NCBI GenBank assembly: GCA_030512295.1
Contig: JAULSR010000001.1
Location: 8,331,001 to 8,395,000 of the forward strand
DNA: 64,000 nt
Source: Bombardia bombarda
Taxonomy: Eukaryota; Ascomycota; Sordariomycetes; Sordariales; Lasiosphaeriaceae
Direction: 5' to 3'
The notes under the pieces were generated by a model, which worked only from the letters and a program-made list of their open reading frames with translations, made no database searches and was not told the DNA's origin. The position numbers and the translations under genes were made by a program. This document shows, in pieces, positions 9,936 through 20,976 of this stretch (positions are counted from its first letter, which is position 1; every line of letters starts with the position of its first letter).

Positions 9936-11945
9936 TTATAGCTTGGCCTTGGGGGCCTGGACCGTGGGCATCATCAAATCGCGCATCTCGCCGGCGGCCT
10001 CGGAGAGGTAGTAGGCCATCCTCTTGCTACCCTTACGCTTGGAGACGATGTTGAAGTTGATGCTACAGAGTTTGTCAATGTTAGCTTCTAGTGATACACG
10101 AACGAAAAGAAAGAGAAAAAAAAGGGGGAAAAAGACAAACCTGTTCTCGTTGATCATGTACGCAATGCCAAAGCCGTTGTCAATGACCTGGCTCCACCCG
10201 TATCCGTTAAAGTACTCTGAGCTCAGCTGGCTGGTCGACAGGTACCAGCTGCTCGAGTACGAGTAGGCCTCGTCCTTGTAGATCTCGGGCACCTCCTGGC
10301 CGGGCTCGAGCAGGCGCTTGAGGCCAAACAGGTGGCGGTCGACGCCCTTGCCGTCCGAGGCGGCGCTGATGTACTCGAGGTGGGAGTCGATGGCCTTGCG
10401 GAACAGGGCGACGCGGGTCTCGTTGTCGGCGTCGAGGTCCTGCATGGCCTTGACCCAGGCAACGCTCGCCTCCGAGACGGTGCGGCACGTCTCGGTGCGG
10501 CCCTGCTGGAAGCGGCGCGTGGCGGCCGACTCGTACGTGGGGCGGCTGACGCCATACATCTTGTAGTAGGCCAGCTGGATGATCATCTGCACGTAGGCGT
10601 CGGGCGAGCAGCGGAACTTCTTGATGAGGCCCTTGCCGTAGCCCTGGTATGCCTGCACCTCGAGCTCGTGAAGCCGAATTTCATTTTGGAAGGCCTGTTT
10701 CGCACCCTCAATGTAGTCCTTGAATTGCCTGGGCACCGAAAACTTGAGCTCTTTCGGGGCCGGTAGGTTGGAGCGCACGGTTGGGTCCGAAAAGTCCAGC
10801 TTGTTGTTGAAGATGACATTGTTGACGTAGTCGTTCAGGCGGTGGGTCGGGGTCCCGTCCATCATGCTGTGCTCGCCCATGAAGCCGGCCGCGGCGTTCG
10901 CACAGACAATGAACTGAAGTGGCTTGTCATAAAAGCGATTGTTACCCGGGCCATGCCAGTACGTGTGTGCGCGGCCCTCGAGTGTAATGGGGGTGCTTGC
11001 ATCAAGGCAGACGACAAAGGCCGACGACTCAATATCTTTGAGAGCCTGGGCATTTTCAGGGGCGGAATTGAGAAGCTCGGTCCGTTGTTTTGTCCAAACA
11101 TCGCGGTTTTGGGATGTCAGGTATCCGACATAGGGCGACGGGGCTTCCTTCTCGTCCAAGATCCTGTTGAAAAGGATCTCAAGCTCAGTCGTGTTGAGCT
11201 GTTTGCCTTCGGCCTCATAGGCAACCTTGTAGAAACGGCCGTGGGCAATGACGATGATGTGCTTGTTCTCGGCCGGGTCGTACTTGACGGGGTGATCGGC
11301 AGGGACGGCAGGCACGCGGCAGGCGTGGAACATGTACTGGTAGCTGTCCATGCAGATGGGCAGGCCCTTCATGTACTCGGGCTCGAGGGTGCCCTGGTCG
11401 ACCTGCTTCTTGAACTCGAGGGCGGCGGTTGTGATGGCGGCGGCGCGGGCAGTCTGCTTGGTGCGGCGGCGGTCGTCGCGGTACGAGTAGAAGTAGCTGA
11501 CGTAGGGGACGACGGGGTCGCGGTAGGCCAGGTAGGCGGCCTCATTCCACCAGTCGTAGAGCCAGTTCTTGTGCTTGGGGTCCTCGCGGCGGGCCAGCAG
11601 CTTCTCCTGCAGCTTCTGGCCGGGGCCGCCGGGGGCGATGAAGCTCTCGACCGCCTTTGTGCTGTGTGCCAGCTTCTCGTCGCTGAGCAGCGGACGGAGG
11701 CTCTTGAGGTAGCGCGCGGCCGTCTCCTCTAGGGTCGGGACGGGCAGCCGGGGCAGCGACTCCTGGAAGCGGAGCATGGGCCCCTTGGACTTGTCCTCGA
11801 CATAGCCGGGCGGAAGCGTGCTGCTGTTCCTCTTGGCTGCTGCTGCGGGTGGCGCCATGGCGATTCTTTGAAGTGGCAGTCTCGTTCTGCCGATTTGTCT
11901 GAGAAGGGGCGACCGGGCCTCAGTTCTTGCGATCGAGGTCAACAT
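9936..11945 (-). CDS. CAT2: Carnitine O-acetyltransferase, mitochondrial and peroxisomal
   Basis: The enzyme transfers acetyl groups between CoA and carnitine so that acetyl units can leave peroxisomes and enter mitochondria. Exons are 10141-11945 and 9936-10062, giving 643 residues. The start is the ATG at 11945; one codon upstream is only GTG. The N-terminus is rich in Arg, Ser and Leu with no acidic residues for the first stretch, like a mitochondrial presequence, and a second in-frame Met begins MAPPAAAAKR at residue 30. The catalytic His is in GEHSMMDG (about residue 359). The acyltransferase signature AYYKMYGVSRPTYESAATRR follows, and the protein ends in AKL, a peroxisomal PTS1. Yeast Cat2 uses alternative starts to reach both organelles, and the same is likely here. 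The 78-nt intron is a multiple of three and has no stop, so retention would insert 26 residues. Confidence 0.93.
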   Translation of the reverse strand: MLTSIARTEARSPLLRQIGRTRLPLQRIAMAPPAAAAKRNSSTLPPGYVEDKSKGPMLRFQESLPRLPVPTLEETAARYLKSLRPLLSDEKLAHSTKAVESFIAPGGPGQKLQEKLLARREDPKHKNWLYDWWNEAAYLAYRDPVVPYVSYFYSYRDDRRRTKQTARAAAITTAALEFKKQVDQGTLEPEYMKGLPICMDSYQYMFHACRVPAVPADHPVKYDPAENKHIIVIAHGRFYKVAYEAEGKQLNTTELEILFNRILDEKEAPSPYVGYLTSQNRDVWTKQRTELLNSAPENAQALKDIESSAFVVCLDASTPITLEGRAHTYWHGPGNNRFYDKPLQFIVCANAAAGFMGEHSMMDGTPTHRLNDYVNNVIFNNKLDFSDPTVRSNLPAPKELKFSVPRQFKDYIEGAKQAFQNEIRLHELEVQAYQGYGKGLIKKFRCSPDAYVQMIIQLAYYKMYGVSRPTYESAATRRFQQGRTETCRTVSEASVAWVKAMQDLDADNETRVALFRKAIDSHLEYISAASDGKGVDRHLFGLKRLLEPGQEVPEIYKDEAYSYSSSWYLSTSQLSSEYFNGYGWSQVIDNGFGIAYMINENRFVFFPLFFLFLFVRVSLEANIDKLCSINFNIVSKRKGSKRMAYYLSEAAGEMRDLMMPTVQAPKAKL

Positions 11946-13152
11946 CACTAAAACACGGTAGAAATGTGGGTGTGGATCGCAAGCAGGGAGGGGGAAAGGG
12001 GGAAAGGGGAGCGAGGGAAACTCGGAAGGAGGTGAGTACTAGACAGAGGTAGGGTGGTTGTGGACAATGGTCGATGTGGATGGGATAGCTACACTAGGAA
12101 GAAGGAGGAGCGAGCCTAGAAGCCTAGGTACCGGAACAGCGGGGGAGTGGAGGGGGAGAAGGGTGCCGAGATTACAGTGGTGCAGCGCTTCTTTCAGTTC
12201 ACGACAAATCACACTCCGAGTCTTTCAGTTCCAGGGCACAGCTATTAAAATCACCAGAATCACGAGCAGCCTAGGCACTCAGAATGCGCTACTTTTCCCC
12301 TTCACAACACAGATCGACACCAATACCAATTGGACGCCAATGCGACGACGCGGACGGGACTCGGAGTTGGAACTTGGGGACATTGGGGATTTGTTGGAGG
12401 TGGGTGGGTGCCGGTGCGGTTCGGTGCTAGTGCAGCTGCACGATGGACGGATGGAATGGAATGCCCTGCACTGGCTGGTTTCGCCAGCATAGGAAAAGCG
12501 GGTATTGTGGCCCAAGCGTTCCCCTCGAGCCGAGGCAAATATAGCCGGCCGCCATTAGCCTCGTTGCCTCGCTCCATTTTCTCCATTGCCCCATTGCCGC
12601 GACGAAGCCGGGCAGTGGGGAGTGGGCAGTGGGCAGTGGGCAGTGGGCACGCGGGGGCTTCGTTGCGCTGCGACGCAGACCTCAGAAACAGAAACCTGAG
12701 AAGGAGCAAGCCAGCCAGCGAGTCAGCAGGCAACATTCCAGAAGCCGCCATTGGCCCACGAAAGTCGACCAAAGTGCTTTGCCGAGCGCTGCTGACATTG
12801 GTGGTAAGCCGACCGAGACCATTTGACCTCACCTCACGCCCAAGTCTCGTCAATGCACAAACAATGCACACCCTCTTTAAAGTTAACCCTCACTTGCCTC
12901 GGCACCCTTTGGCCTTTTTGCCAATGGTAAGCCAGCCATGAATTCAACTGGGACCACGTGACCCCCTTCAACGGCACCCAAGTCCAAGGAAATGAGGTGT
13001 ATATTGCAGTGATCTTTGACATCAAGAAGACTTCAAGCCGTACCCGACTACCTTTCCATTTACAGAACCATCAAAACCTCAGTAATCGGTAACTCCTAAA
13101 GTCCACCTCCAGAACGCCCCTCAACAAGCGTCTTCAGCCGTTCATCGTCCTC
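11946..13152. promoter_or_regulatory. CAT2 upstream region
   Basis: This 1.2-kb region lies upstream of CAT2 and downstream of the APH-like gene. Overlapping open frames on both strands around 12300-12940 share no family features and look like GC-rich chance frames. It contains the short tandem repeat at 12610-12649. Confidence 0.45.
12610..12649. repeat. GGGCAGT short tandem repeat
   Basis: A 7-bp unit (GGGCAGT, with one GGGGAGT variant) is repeated five to six times. It is a simple repeat in the upstream region of CAT2 with no known role. Confidence 0.8.
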
Positions 13153-14575
13153 CTAGCCCTGCTCAACTCTAAAGACCTTCAAAATGGCTTTTGCCAACGG
13201 CAGCGCATACACCCACTTGGGCTCGAGCCCCAAGCCCCAAAAGAGCCTCCTCACCTTCTCGTCTCCCCTATAGCTCGCTAGTAAGCCCGAAGCCGACCCC
13301 TTCTCGCGCAAGGCATCGCTCAGCGCAACATCATCTGCACTGATCGAGACATTCCCATCACACAATTCTCTCATGTCAGCCGTCACAAGTGACACGGCAA
13401 ATGCCTCTCGTCGCGGGACGACACGCGCCATCTGGCAGTCGATGATGCCGATAATATTCGAGTCCCCGTCCACCAGAAGGTGGTCCCCCTTGTCATCGAC
13501 ATGTTTGAGAAATAACTCCTTCTCATCCCCATCCCCATCCTCGAAATCGGACAGCTGCCGTGACGCCTCGTCTCTCAGAAACCGATACACCAAGTATGCC
13601 TCCACCGGAAACTGAGGGTACATCTGCCCGTCAACGATCAAAGCCAAGTACTTCTCCACCCAGCCCCTGTAGTACGCCGCCGCCGTCTCAAACGGTCCGT
13701 AGGGCTTAATACCTACAAACCTATCGCTAGCCGCAGCCGATACCTCCCGTAGCGGCAGCACATCATCCTCAGGAGACTCGACATATAGCGACCCCGCCCT
13801 GGTAAACCGGCGCCTCTCCAACTCGGCATAAATCTCAGCAAGACCCTTCCAAACCCTGGTCTTATCCCCTCCACCGTCCCACGGCCTGCCCGGCAACTCC
13901 TCCATAAGCAGAAAGCACACCCCGACACCCCGGTCGGTACCTTCCGACGGGATGCCGAACCAAAAAGCCCGCGGCGCCGGCACCGTGGTGCTGGTCTCAA
14001 GAAACTTGAGCGTCACATACTCGCTGCGGATCAGATATTCCGCCAGAGACACGGGTAGCCCGACGGCATATCCCGTCACCCGCGGCACACGCATCAGCCA
14101 TGAGACATCATCGTCGAAGCGGATGCGGGCGTGGTAGTTGGCGCATCCCATCAGAGAGCCTGACCCGGCAATCTTTGAAGAGTATTCGATGGTACATGCT
14201 CTGCCATCGTTCAGGCTCGAGGCTAGCTCGCAGACTGCCTCGTCGTTGATCTGAGCGCGGAGACGGTCGGTCGGCCACGAGAAGCGCGTTGTAGGCTGCG
14301 TCGTCTAGGGCCTCGATAGTAGGGGGTTGTAGTTAGCAGATATCGCGCTACCTATATATAGGAGGTAAGACAGGCACATGTAGTGAGATTTACGTGTTTG
14401 GGTACTCAAGGTAGGTAGGTTAAACTCTTACATTAGTGCTGCCGCACTTGTGGAAATTGGGTAGCATATGCACCCCACAGAAGTGCTTGCAGCAGATGTC
14501 GCACCCGGCTCCAACAGAGCGCGCACTTGGTCTTGCGCAATCGGGCACCGAGCAGTCAAAGAACCTGGAAGTCAT
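13153..14575 (-). CDS. Zinc finger fused to an APH-type phosphotransferase domain
   Basis: Exon 1 is 14432-14575 (48 codons) and ends at GTAAGAG; exon 2 is 13153-14304 after a CCCTAG acceptor. Both are phase 0, giving 431 residues. Exon 1 encodes a compact Cys/His module: a Cys pair in DCSVPDC, then CDIC, CKHFCGVH and HKC, like an AN1-type or related small zinc finger. Exon 2 has the aminoglycoside/choline kinase (APH) fold: the SWLMRVPR strand, a hinge-like LLMEELPGRPWDG, a catalytic loop HVDDKGDHLLVD (His 316, Asp 318) and the metal-binding Asp 337 in IIDCQMA. The usual loop is H-x-D-x-x-x-x-N; here the Asn position reads H, so catalysis is uncertain. Such APH-like proteins are abundant in fungi and their substrates are unknown. 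An annotation starting only at the later Met (14151) would lose the finger and the glycine-rich strand. Confidence 0.75.
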
Positions 14576-15596
14576 TGTGTTATTTTGCTACAGAGAACGG
14601 TCATGATAATCGACGTAAACATGGAGCGCCGCACGTTTGGAGACAACTTGGGGATATAAACAACCCAGTTAGGCATAGCGTATGCAGGGAAGAACGCGGG
14701 GGAGTGAGTGTTGGCAGCCAAACCTTAAAAACACGTCTGGTTATTCAGTGGTTGGTCACTCAGTGCGAATAAACGAAATTGAGGTACAAATACTGAGTAC
14801 AGGATACTCCCGCAATCAAGCACACATAAAAGATATTATAATATATCCTCAGTTAAGTCTAGATGTAGACCAGCGAATGAGATCATATCATTATAGCCAG
14901 CCAGCTATGATGAGGGTGAGTGATTGTGGTGTGTCGTTACATGTGAAAATCCTCAATCCCCAAAAAGAGTTAGAGCGCAAGGTACGACCACGTTCAAGCC
15001 AAGAAATGTCATCAAATCTTCACATGTCAAAAAGACCTTCAATCAAAAGCAACAAAACAACAAATTGAACAAAGACTCTTTTCAATTCTCAACACTAGCC
15101 AACCAGCCTCAACGGAAAAATAATATCGAAAGCCTGCCTGCCGGGCTATGCAACCTCTTTCATTCTTTGCTTGTTCAGTGTACACCAACACCACCCTTTC
15201 CCAGTCCAGTCCAATCCAGTCCAATCCCATCCAGTAATAGTAGTAGTCCATATCATGAAACCAACCAACCTATCCCAAATATCGGTTTGCCAACAAACAA
15301 AAACCCGATATTGTTCAAATCAATGTAACCTAACCCAATAAAAAAGAATACTAGTAGAAGCCCCCGCAACGAAAACGCTCAACAACAAAACAACGAGTAC
15401 AAATGCGCCCTCCCCGTTCTTTGCCAGGGGATCAACCCAAAAACGTCATCAACTCTGCCTCTCCTTCCTCCCCCCTCCCACCCCAAACAAAACAACCAAG
15501 TCTTGGTCCCAATTAGCCCCCCTCCTAATTAAACTCCCTCATATGCAACACACCATCCTCACAGTCAGTCAGTCAGTCAGTCAGTCAGTCAGTCAG
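14576..15596. other. Intergenic between the APH-like gene and INCENP
   Basis: This region is AT-rich and Pro/Ser-coloured in all frames, with small direct repeats (CCAGTCCAATCCAGTCC, about 15200-15230). It should contain the APH-gene promoter and the INCENP 3' untranslated region. No gene was recognised. Confidence 0.45.
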
Positions 15597-15597
15597 T
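15562..15597. repeat. (CAGT)9 microsatellite at the INCENP stop codon
   Basis: Nine perfect CAGT units end on the first base of the reverse-strand stop codon (15597-15599). The INCENP 3' untranslated region therefore starts inside the microsatellite. Confidence 0.95.
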
Positions 15598-18500
15598 TAC
15601 ACCATATCCCGACACTGCTCATAAGACCACCCCCCCTCCCTCCTCATCTTCTCCCTCGCCTGCAAGTCCTTACGGATATCCTCATCCGTCAACTTATCTG
15701 TCCCGCTCCAGTTTGCACTGCTCGTTCTCGCCCTAAACTTGTGCCACCTATCCTTGCTCTTGTGGAATACCTCCTCCATGTTGAGCGGCGCCGGCGCGCC
15801 AAATATCCCCATGGGGTCGACATTCTCCTGCCTCAGCAGCGCAGCCTTCAAGTTGGGCGAGTCTGCCCACGCCGCAATTGCCATGTGAGCGTCGTCGTCA
15901 TCGTCGTCATCATCCGTGTCGATTTCAGGCAGCTCGATGGCGTCTCCGTTCTGGAAACGTGGGGATGAGCGCGTGCGCGTAGCCGACTTGGCCGCTGATC
16001 TGGCGATGGCCTGGACACCGGCCGGCCGGGCTGGCGTCTTGTGCGGGTTGCTGATTCCGGGGATCGCCCCCTTGGAAACCTGCGCCATGTCCATCGGGTT
16101 GGCCACCTTGATCTGGCTGCTGTGGTGCTGGGCCGTGACGGTTGCCTTGAAGAGATCTCGGGTGGCGCTCTGAGCATTGCCATACCCGCTGCTAAATACG
16201 GACTTTTGGGGTATTTCCTGTAGAGATTAAGTTAGCACATGACACATGTAGACCTGAGCTCTTGCTCTCTACTTACTTTCTTAAAGCCACCTGATGGTCT
16301 GACAGGCGGCCCTTTGATATTCCGCTGGGTATCTGCCGACTCGATATCCTCATCAAACTCCAAGCTCATGCGCATACGCTTCATCTCCTGATTCAGATAG
16401 GGACCGCTGCGCTGGTCGTTTGTATCTTGTTGCAATGGCCGCTTGGATGCTGCCTTCCCAGTAGTGGACAGCATAGTATTGACGAGCCGGCTCTCGGGAT
16501 TCATTGTGGAGCCCAGTCGGGAGGGTGGTCGTGCTGGTCCCTTGTCTGCCATGCCGTATTCGGGAGGCCCATTGGGCTGCGATCTGGAAGCTGGTGGAGG
16601 GGCTTTCGTCTGCTTAGCCTTCTCGATTGCGGCCCTCTTGGCTGCCATCCGACGTTCATCGTCCTTCTGCCTATCCGCCTCTGCTTTGCGTTGTTGCTCG
16701 TGTTTGCGCTCTTCGAGCTTACGCTCCATTTCAGATTTCGCCTCGCGCTTCTGCTGAGCAGTGCGTTCCTCCTATATCGCCGTTAGCCACTGTTCTGTCT
16801 GCAATATTTTTATATCAGCAGTAACGCATTACTCACTTGTTCCTTCTTCTTCGCCGCCAACTCCAGGGCTTTCGGCCGTCCATTATAAGAACGATTCAGG
16901 TTCTGAGCAGATTGTTTCTTCTTTAGAGATTCTTGGCTGATCTTGCTAACCACCTGTCGGGGAGGAGCAGGTTGCTGCTGACCACCCAGCGTGTCCTGCA
17001 GAGTAGCCGCCAAAACACTGTTTGAAGGGTGAAACTGCGACTGCTGTGAGCTGGTGGTATTCACCCTAATAATCATCGGGGCCTGTCTCGACTTCGCAAT
17101 GTTTTCTTTCGTAGGCTTCATCGGTCGCTTGATCTCACGTCCACGAGCAGCCGAAGCAGTGGCAGAACGTGGCACAGATGGAGGTGGCATGATAGACGGG
17201 ACGCCAACCGTGTCACCATCCATCTCATCTGAAAGAACATCGCCATCCTGGTCCTTGAACTTCCGAGGACTGGTCCTGGTGGCCTTGGGTGGGCTTCTGG
17301 TATTGTTTCTTGGCGGAGGGCCAGGAGTCTGGAAAGCCTGGGCTTGGGCCCGAGCCTGAGCCCGGGCTTGAGCCTCAGCACGAGCTTGGGCATCAGCTTG
17401 TGCCTGAGCTTGAGCTTGCGCCTGAGCCTGCGCCTCAGCTCGTGCCTGTGCCTCAGCGCGAGCCTGAGCTTGTGCTTCTGCCCGTGCTTGGGCCTGAGCA
17501 TAAGCTCGAGCCTCAGCTTCCTCCTCAGCTCGCGCCCTGGCATCGGCCCGAGCTTGGGCTTCAGCTTCAGCCTGAGCCCGAGCCTGTTCCATCTGGGCAG
17601 CCTTCTCTTGCTCTCTCTGAGCAGCGATTCGCTTCTCCATGGCAATGATTTTTTCCTGCTCTTTGCTGAAATCGCGAGCCTTTTGTCGTTCCTTCTGGCG
17701 CACCTTCTCCAGCTTGTCCATCTGTTCTTGAAGACGCTTTGTCTCCTTGATCTCCTTCTCTTTCTCCTTTGTTTCCTTCTTCTCCCGTTCAGTCGATGCT
17801 CTGGTTCTCCTGCTGCTGTTGGTTCGTGTTGGGCTGATCGGCCGGGAAGATGGTGAGTCATAACCACCAAGATCGGGGTACAAGACATTTTGAGCAGTTC
17901 TAAAGGACTCAACAGACGGGCCAGGGTGATAGCCCAACCGATTCATCGAAGGAGACATAAAGGATTTGCCCTCAGCACTAATGATGGCACTGTTGACCAG
18001 CTGCCCCCTTGCACTCTTGATGATCGAGGATAATTTGTTCTTTACTTGCTTCAAAGGACTATCCCGGAAGCTGCGCGAAGGTGTCTTGGATGACGATGGA
18101 GAGAGACCGTTTTCGGCCACAGTCTCCAGTGGGGGATTAGAGACTGAAATAGTCTTCTTAAGACTATGTTGCACTTCTCCGGACATCGCGAGAGATTCGA
18201 GGGTTGGTAAAGTGGGGACAGAAACTGATTTCCCATGCGACGGGGTAAGATGTGGCCGATTATGAGAGACAGAGGCTTTGGCTGGAGACGCTTTGCTTGG
18301 AGACGCGGGTTTGTTCTTAGGAAACACGAAGTCTGACTGCCCAATGGAGCTTTTCCCAGCAAAATTCTCCATCACGTCAGTAGAGTTACTTTTCCGAAGC
18401 CCAGGTCGAGGGGCAGCTTCGTTGGACCCCTTGTTTGGGGCCTCGATCCAGTCATCTTCATCATCCTCTGGGAAAGCCCCAGGAGCGGGCACTGAATTCA

Positions 18501-20119
18501 GTGGCTGCGGTGATGGTGACCTTCTCTCTTCTACCACTGTTTGTGTGGATGTGGGTTGAGGGTTTGATGTTGACGTGCTCTGTTGAGCAGGAAGCAAGTT
18601 CGCAATAGACTTCGATGGCCTTGTGCCAGTAGACTGCGATTTTCCAAGCATGCTAATTTGATCTTGAAGTCGCTGAGTGTATGTCTTGCTATGTGCAGCC
18701 ATGTTCGAGTCAGTATCCTCTTGATGGGCCCTCGGTAAAATCGTAGGCTCTTCGTCAACATCCATCTCGTCATGCTCATCCTCGCTGCTCTCTTGTGCAG
18801 CAACATTACCGAGGCTCTTTCCCCCAGTATGGCGATTCAAGAACCCGGTTCGTGGCTGCTCCAAGTGGCTCAGCCTGGATATTCTACCTCCAGAAGTCTT
18901 GTTCAGGGGTTCTCGCGCGGGTAGAGAAGCAAAATTTAGACTGCTTTTCCGCATGAGCGGACGAGCTCTGATGGGGCTGGAGGCCTCTGATGGGGATCTG
19001 ATCTCGTCATCGTTGGCATCTTCGTCCATCTTATCAAAATCCTCTACGGGCTTCGGAAGGCCCACATGCTGTTCTGTAGCCACTGGTTTTTGTGGGGATG
19101 TTTTTTGAGGCGAAGAAGATTTGATAGGGGACGCCATTTTTCTAGGTGAAGAGGACTTCGGGGACAAGACTGGTAAATGGCCTCGGGTGAAGATAGGGCT
19201 GCTGGAGTGATTAATTGTGGGTGAGGAGATAAAAGCGTGCCGGGCAGTCATCTCGGTGGTGACGGCCCGCGTTTGTTCCTCCTTTGCCGACTCAAATGTT
19301 TCCTCGACAGAACCAGCTGCGGGACTTGTCTGGTCCTCTGCAACGCTCGGGGCAGAGAAGATGGCGAAATCTCCCGCGTCTCGCTGTGTATTGAGCTGCG
19401 TTAGCTCCTCGTCTTCATCCTTCTCTAGCTCGTCGAGATCCATGATATCGTCTGGTTGACTCCCATGATATCCAGAGTCGGCGAGTGGAACACGTGCTGG
19501 TGGTGGCACTTTCTGGCTGCCATGATATCCAGAGTCGTTGAACTGGGCTGTGGGCTTTGAGGCTGGTAATTGCGGTGAAGACTCGGTCGCCTTTGCTGGG
19601 CTTGCCGGTCGTGACGCGACTGCATCGCACGCGTCCTCGGCAACCTTGATCCGGGGCGTCCGCGACTGGCTGAGAGCGATAGTAAAGGGATTCGGTGCGC
19701 CTTTTGGTGTTGCAGAGAAGACGTCGGATAATGGCTGTATTGAAGTTAGCAGGACGCACAAGTCGAAAGTGGTGCTGTATGCGCGGCTTACTACGCGTGC
19801 TGCCTCTATAGCGTTTGTCTTCTTTGCTGTTCGTGGTGTCTTGCCTCGTAGCTTGCCCGGGGTTTTGAAAAGCTCAGTGACGCTCCTGTAGTCGTTCATT
19901 AGTTATGCGAGCGGCGCGTGTTCCACGGCGACACAAGACGTACATCTGGTTTTCCGAGAAGATGTCGGCCATGTGTTCGTTGAGCCAGTCCACCTCATTA
20001 CGCGCCGAGAAAGAGAACTCCTCGATCTCATTTTGTGCAATTGTCAAAGCCGATGACCTCTCTTCGGCAATCCATGCGCTCGACCCGACGGGCAGACGCG
20101 GTCCTCCTCTCATCGCCAT
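15597..20119 (-). CDS. SLI15: INCENP/Sli15, chromosomal passenger scaffold
   Basis: INCENP anchors and activates Aurora B kinase at centromeres and the spindle midzone. Five exons fit in phase: 19944-20119, 19792-19885, 16837-19734, 16277-16771 and 15597-16217, giving about 1,427 residues. The N-terminal helix (NEVDWLNEHMADIF) is the part that binds survivin and borealin in this family. The middle is disordered, Ser/Pro-rich, with many SP and TP sites. Residues about 739-892 are a long charged helix starting EKKETKEKEKEIKETKR and ending in regular AQARAEA repeats. The C-terminal IN-box, from ELPEIDTDDDD to SANWSGTDKLTDEDI (about 1315-1410), is the Aurora-binding segment. The 57-nt second intron is in frame and stop-free, so its retention would be silent in frame. 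The gene diverges from RAD18. The fungal length is plausible, since filamentous INCENPs are long. Confidence 0.9.
17330..17580 (-). repeat. Coding repeat: Ala-Gln-Ala-Arg helix in INCENP
   Basis: This part of the INCENP exon encodes about 80 residues made almost only of Ala, Gln, Arg and Glu in two- and four-residue steps (AQARAEAQ and variants). The DNA is a diverged hexamer-type repeat. It likely forms a single stable helix or microtubule-binding rod, as the homologous region does in other INCENPs; that is inference. Confidence 0.85.
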
Positions 20120-20976
20120 TTTGGCGATTGTTTGCTGAGCGCCAGCTGGACGAGGGAAAAAAAAAAAAAAAAAAGGGCGACGGAGCGAGCGAAAAAAAAG
20201 GTAGTCGTCGAAGGAAAAAGTTGGCGATCTATACGGGAATGGTGGTTTGGTGTGGGCGGCGGGTTAGTTGCGGAACGGTCGATCTTGGGTCAAGGAGCTT
20301 CGGATCCAGAGTTGGCGGGCGGCCCTGTTGTGCGAAGTTGTGGGTGTTGTGAAAGCCCGCGTCTTGTTGCGGTTAGCCATTGTTTTGATCGTCACCCAAT
20401 GCGGAAAGGCTCGGGTGCAGGCACTCAAGTGGGGCCCTTACGCGACTGCCAACGCCAGTTCACGTGTGGGGAAAACATCTGGGCTAGGGCCAACAGTGGG
20501 AAAACCTGGAGATGAGTTCCATCTAACGATACGGAATACGACCAGTCAAATGCTACCTTGAAGCTTGACAGAGGCTGTTCATCGTCGTCACAAGGGAGGG
20601 GGAGGCCATGAAGTGCCGTAATTAAGCCCCGACAGGACGTAGATCAGGGTACTAAATAGCCACGATAGAATAGACCCAGTTCGTCATCTTGAAGGAACAG
20701 TGCTCAATACAGTGCCTCATACAGTAGCCCTCCACCATCTTTGAATCGATCAATTCTGCCTGCCTGTCACGCCTGGTAGGAGGTCGCGTCTCCCTAAGCC
20801 ACCAACTCAAACGCAAAGTGCCCGTGGTTGTATCGGCGACTATAACCTACGGCGACGGCGACACAGGACCGAAACCACAAGCGATCATTAACACCAAACC
20901 TTGCGCCTGCGATTTGCTCGATTTTATTGCCCGCTATCCATGCATACAACAGGTTTGCGCTTTCTCTTCCAACACA
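20120..20976. promoter_or_regulatory. Divergent INCENP/RAD18 promoter region
   Basis: This 857-bp gap separates two divergent genes. An uninterrupted A tract of about 18 bases near 20157-20174 lies 40 bp upstream of the INCENP start and may exclude nucleosomes. The frame is open upstream of the RAD18 ATG to a GTG at 20818, but it has no Met and is taken as leader. Confidence 0.5.

Noticed and set aside
10842..11732. 296-codon frame antisense to CAT2
   Set aside because: It is a shadow of the CAT2 coding strand; the CAT2 frame has clear catalytic motifs and this one has none.
12302..12941. Overlapping frames of 189 and 203 codons upstream of CAT2
   Set aside because: They lie opposite each other over a simple repeat and encode low-complexity peptides.
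20818..20976. N-terminal extension of RAD18
   Set aside because: The upstream frame is open but begins at GTG and lacks Met; the ATG at 20977 is followed directly by the conserved Rad18 start.
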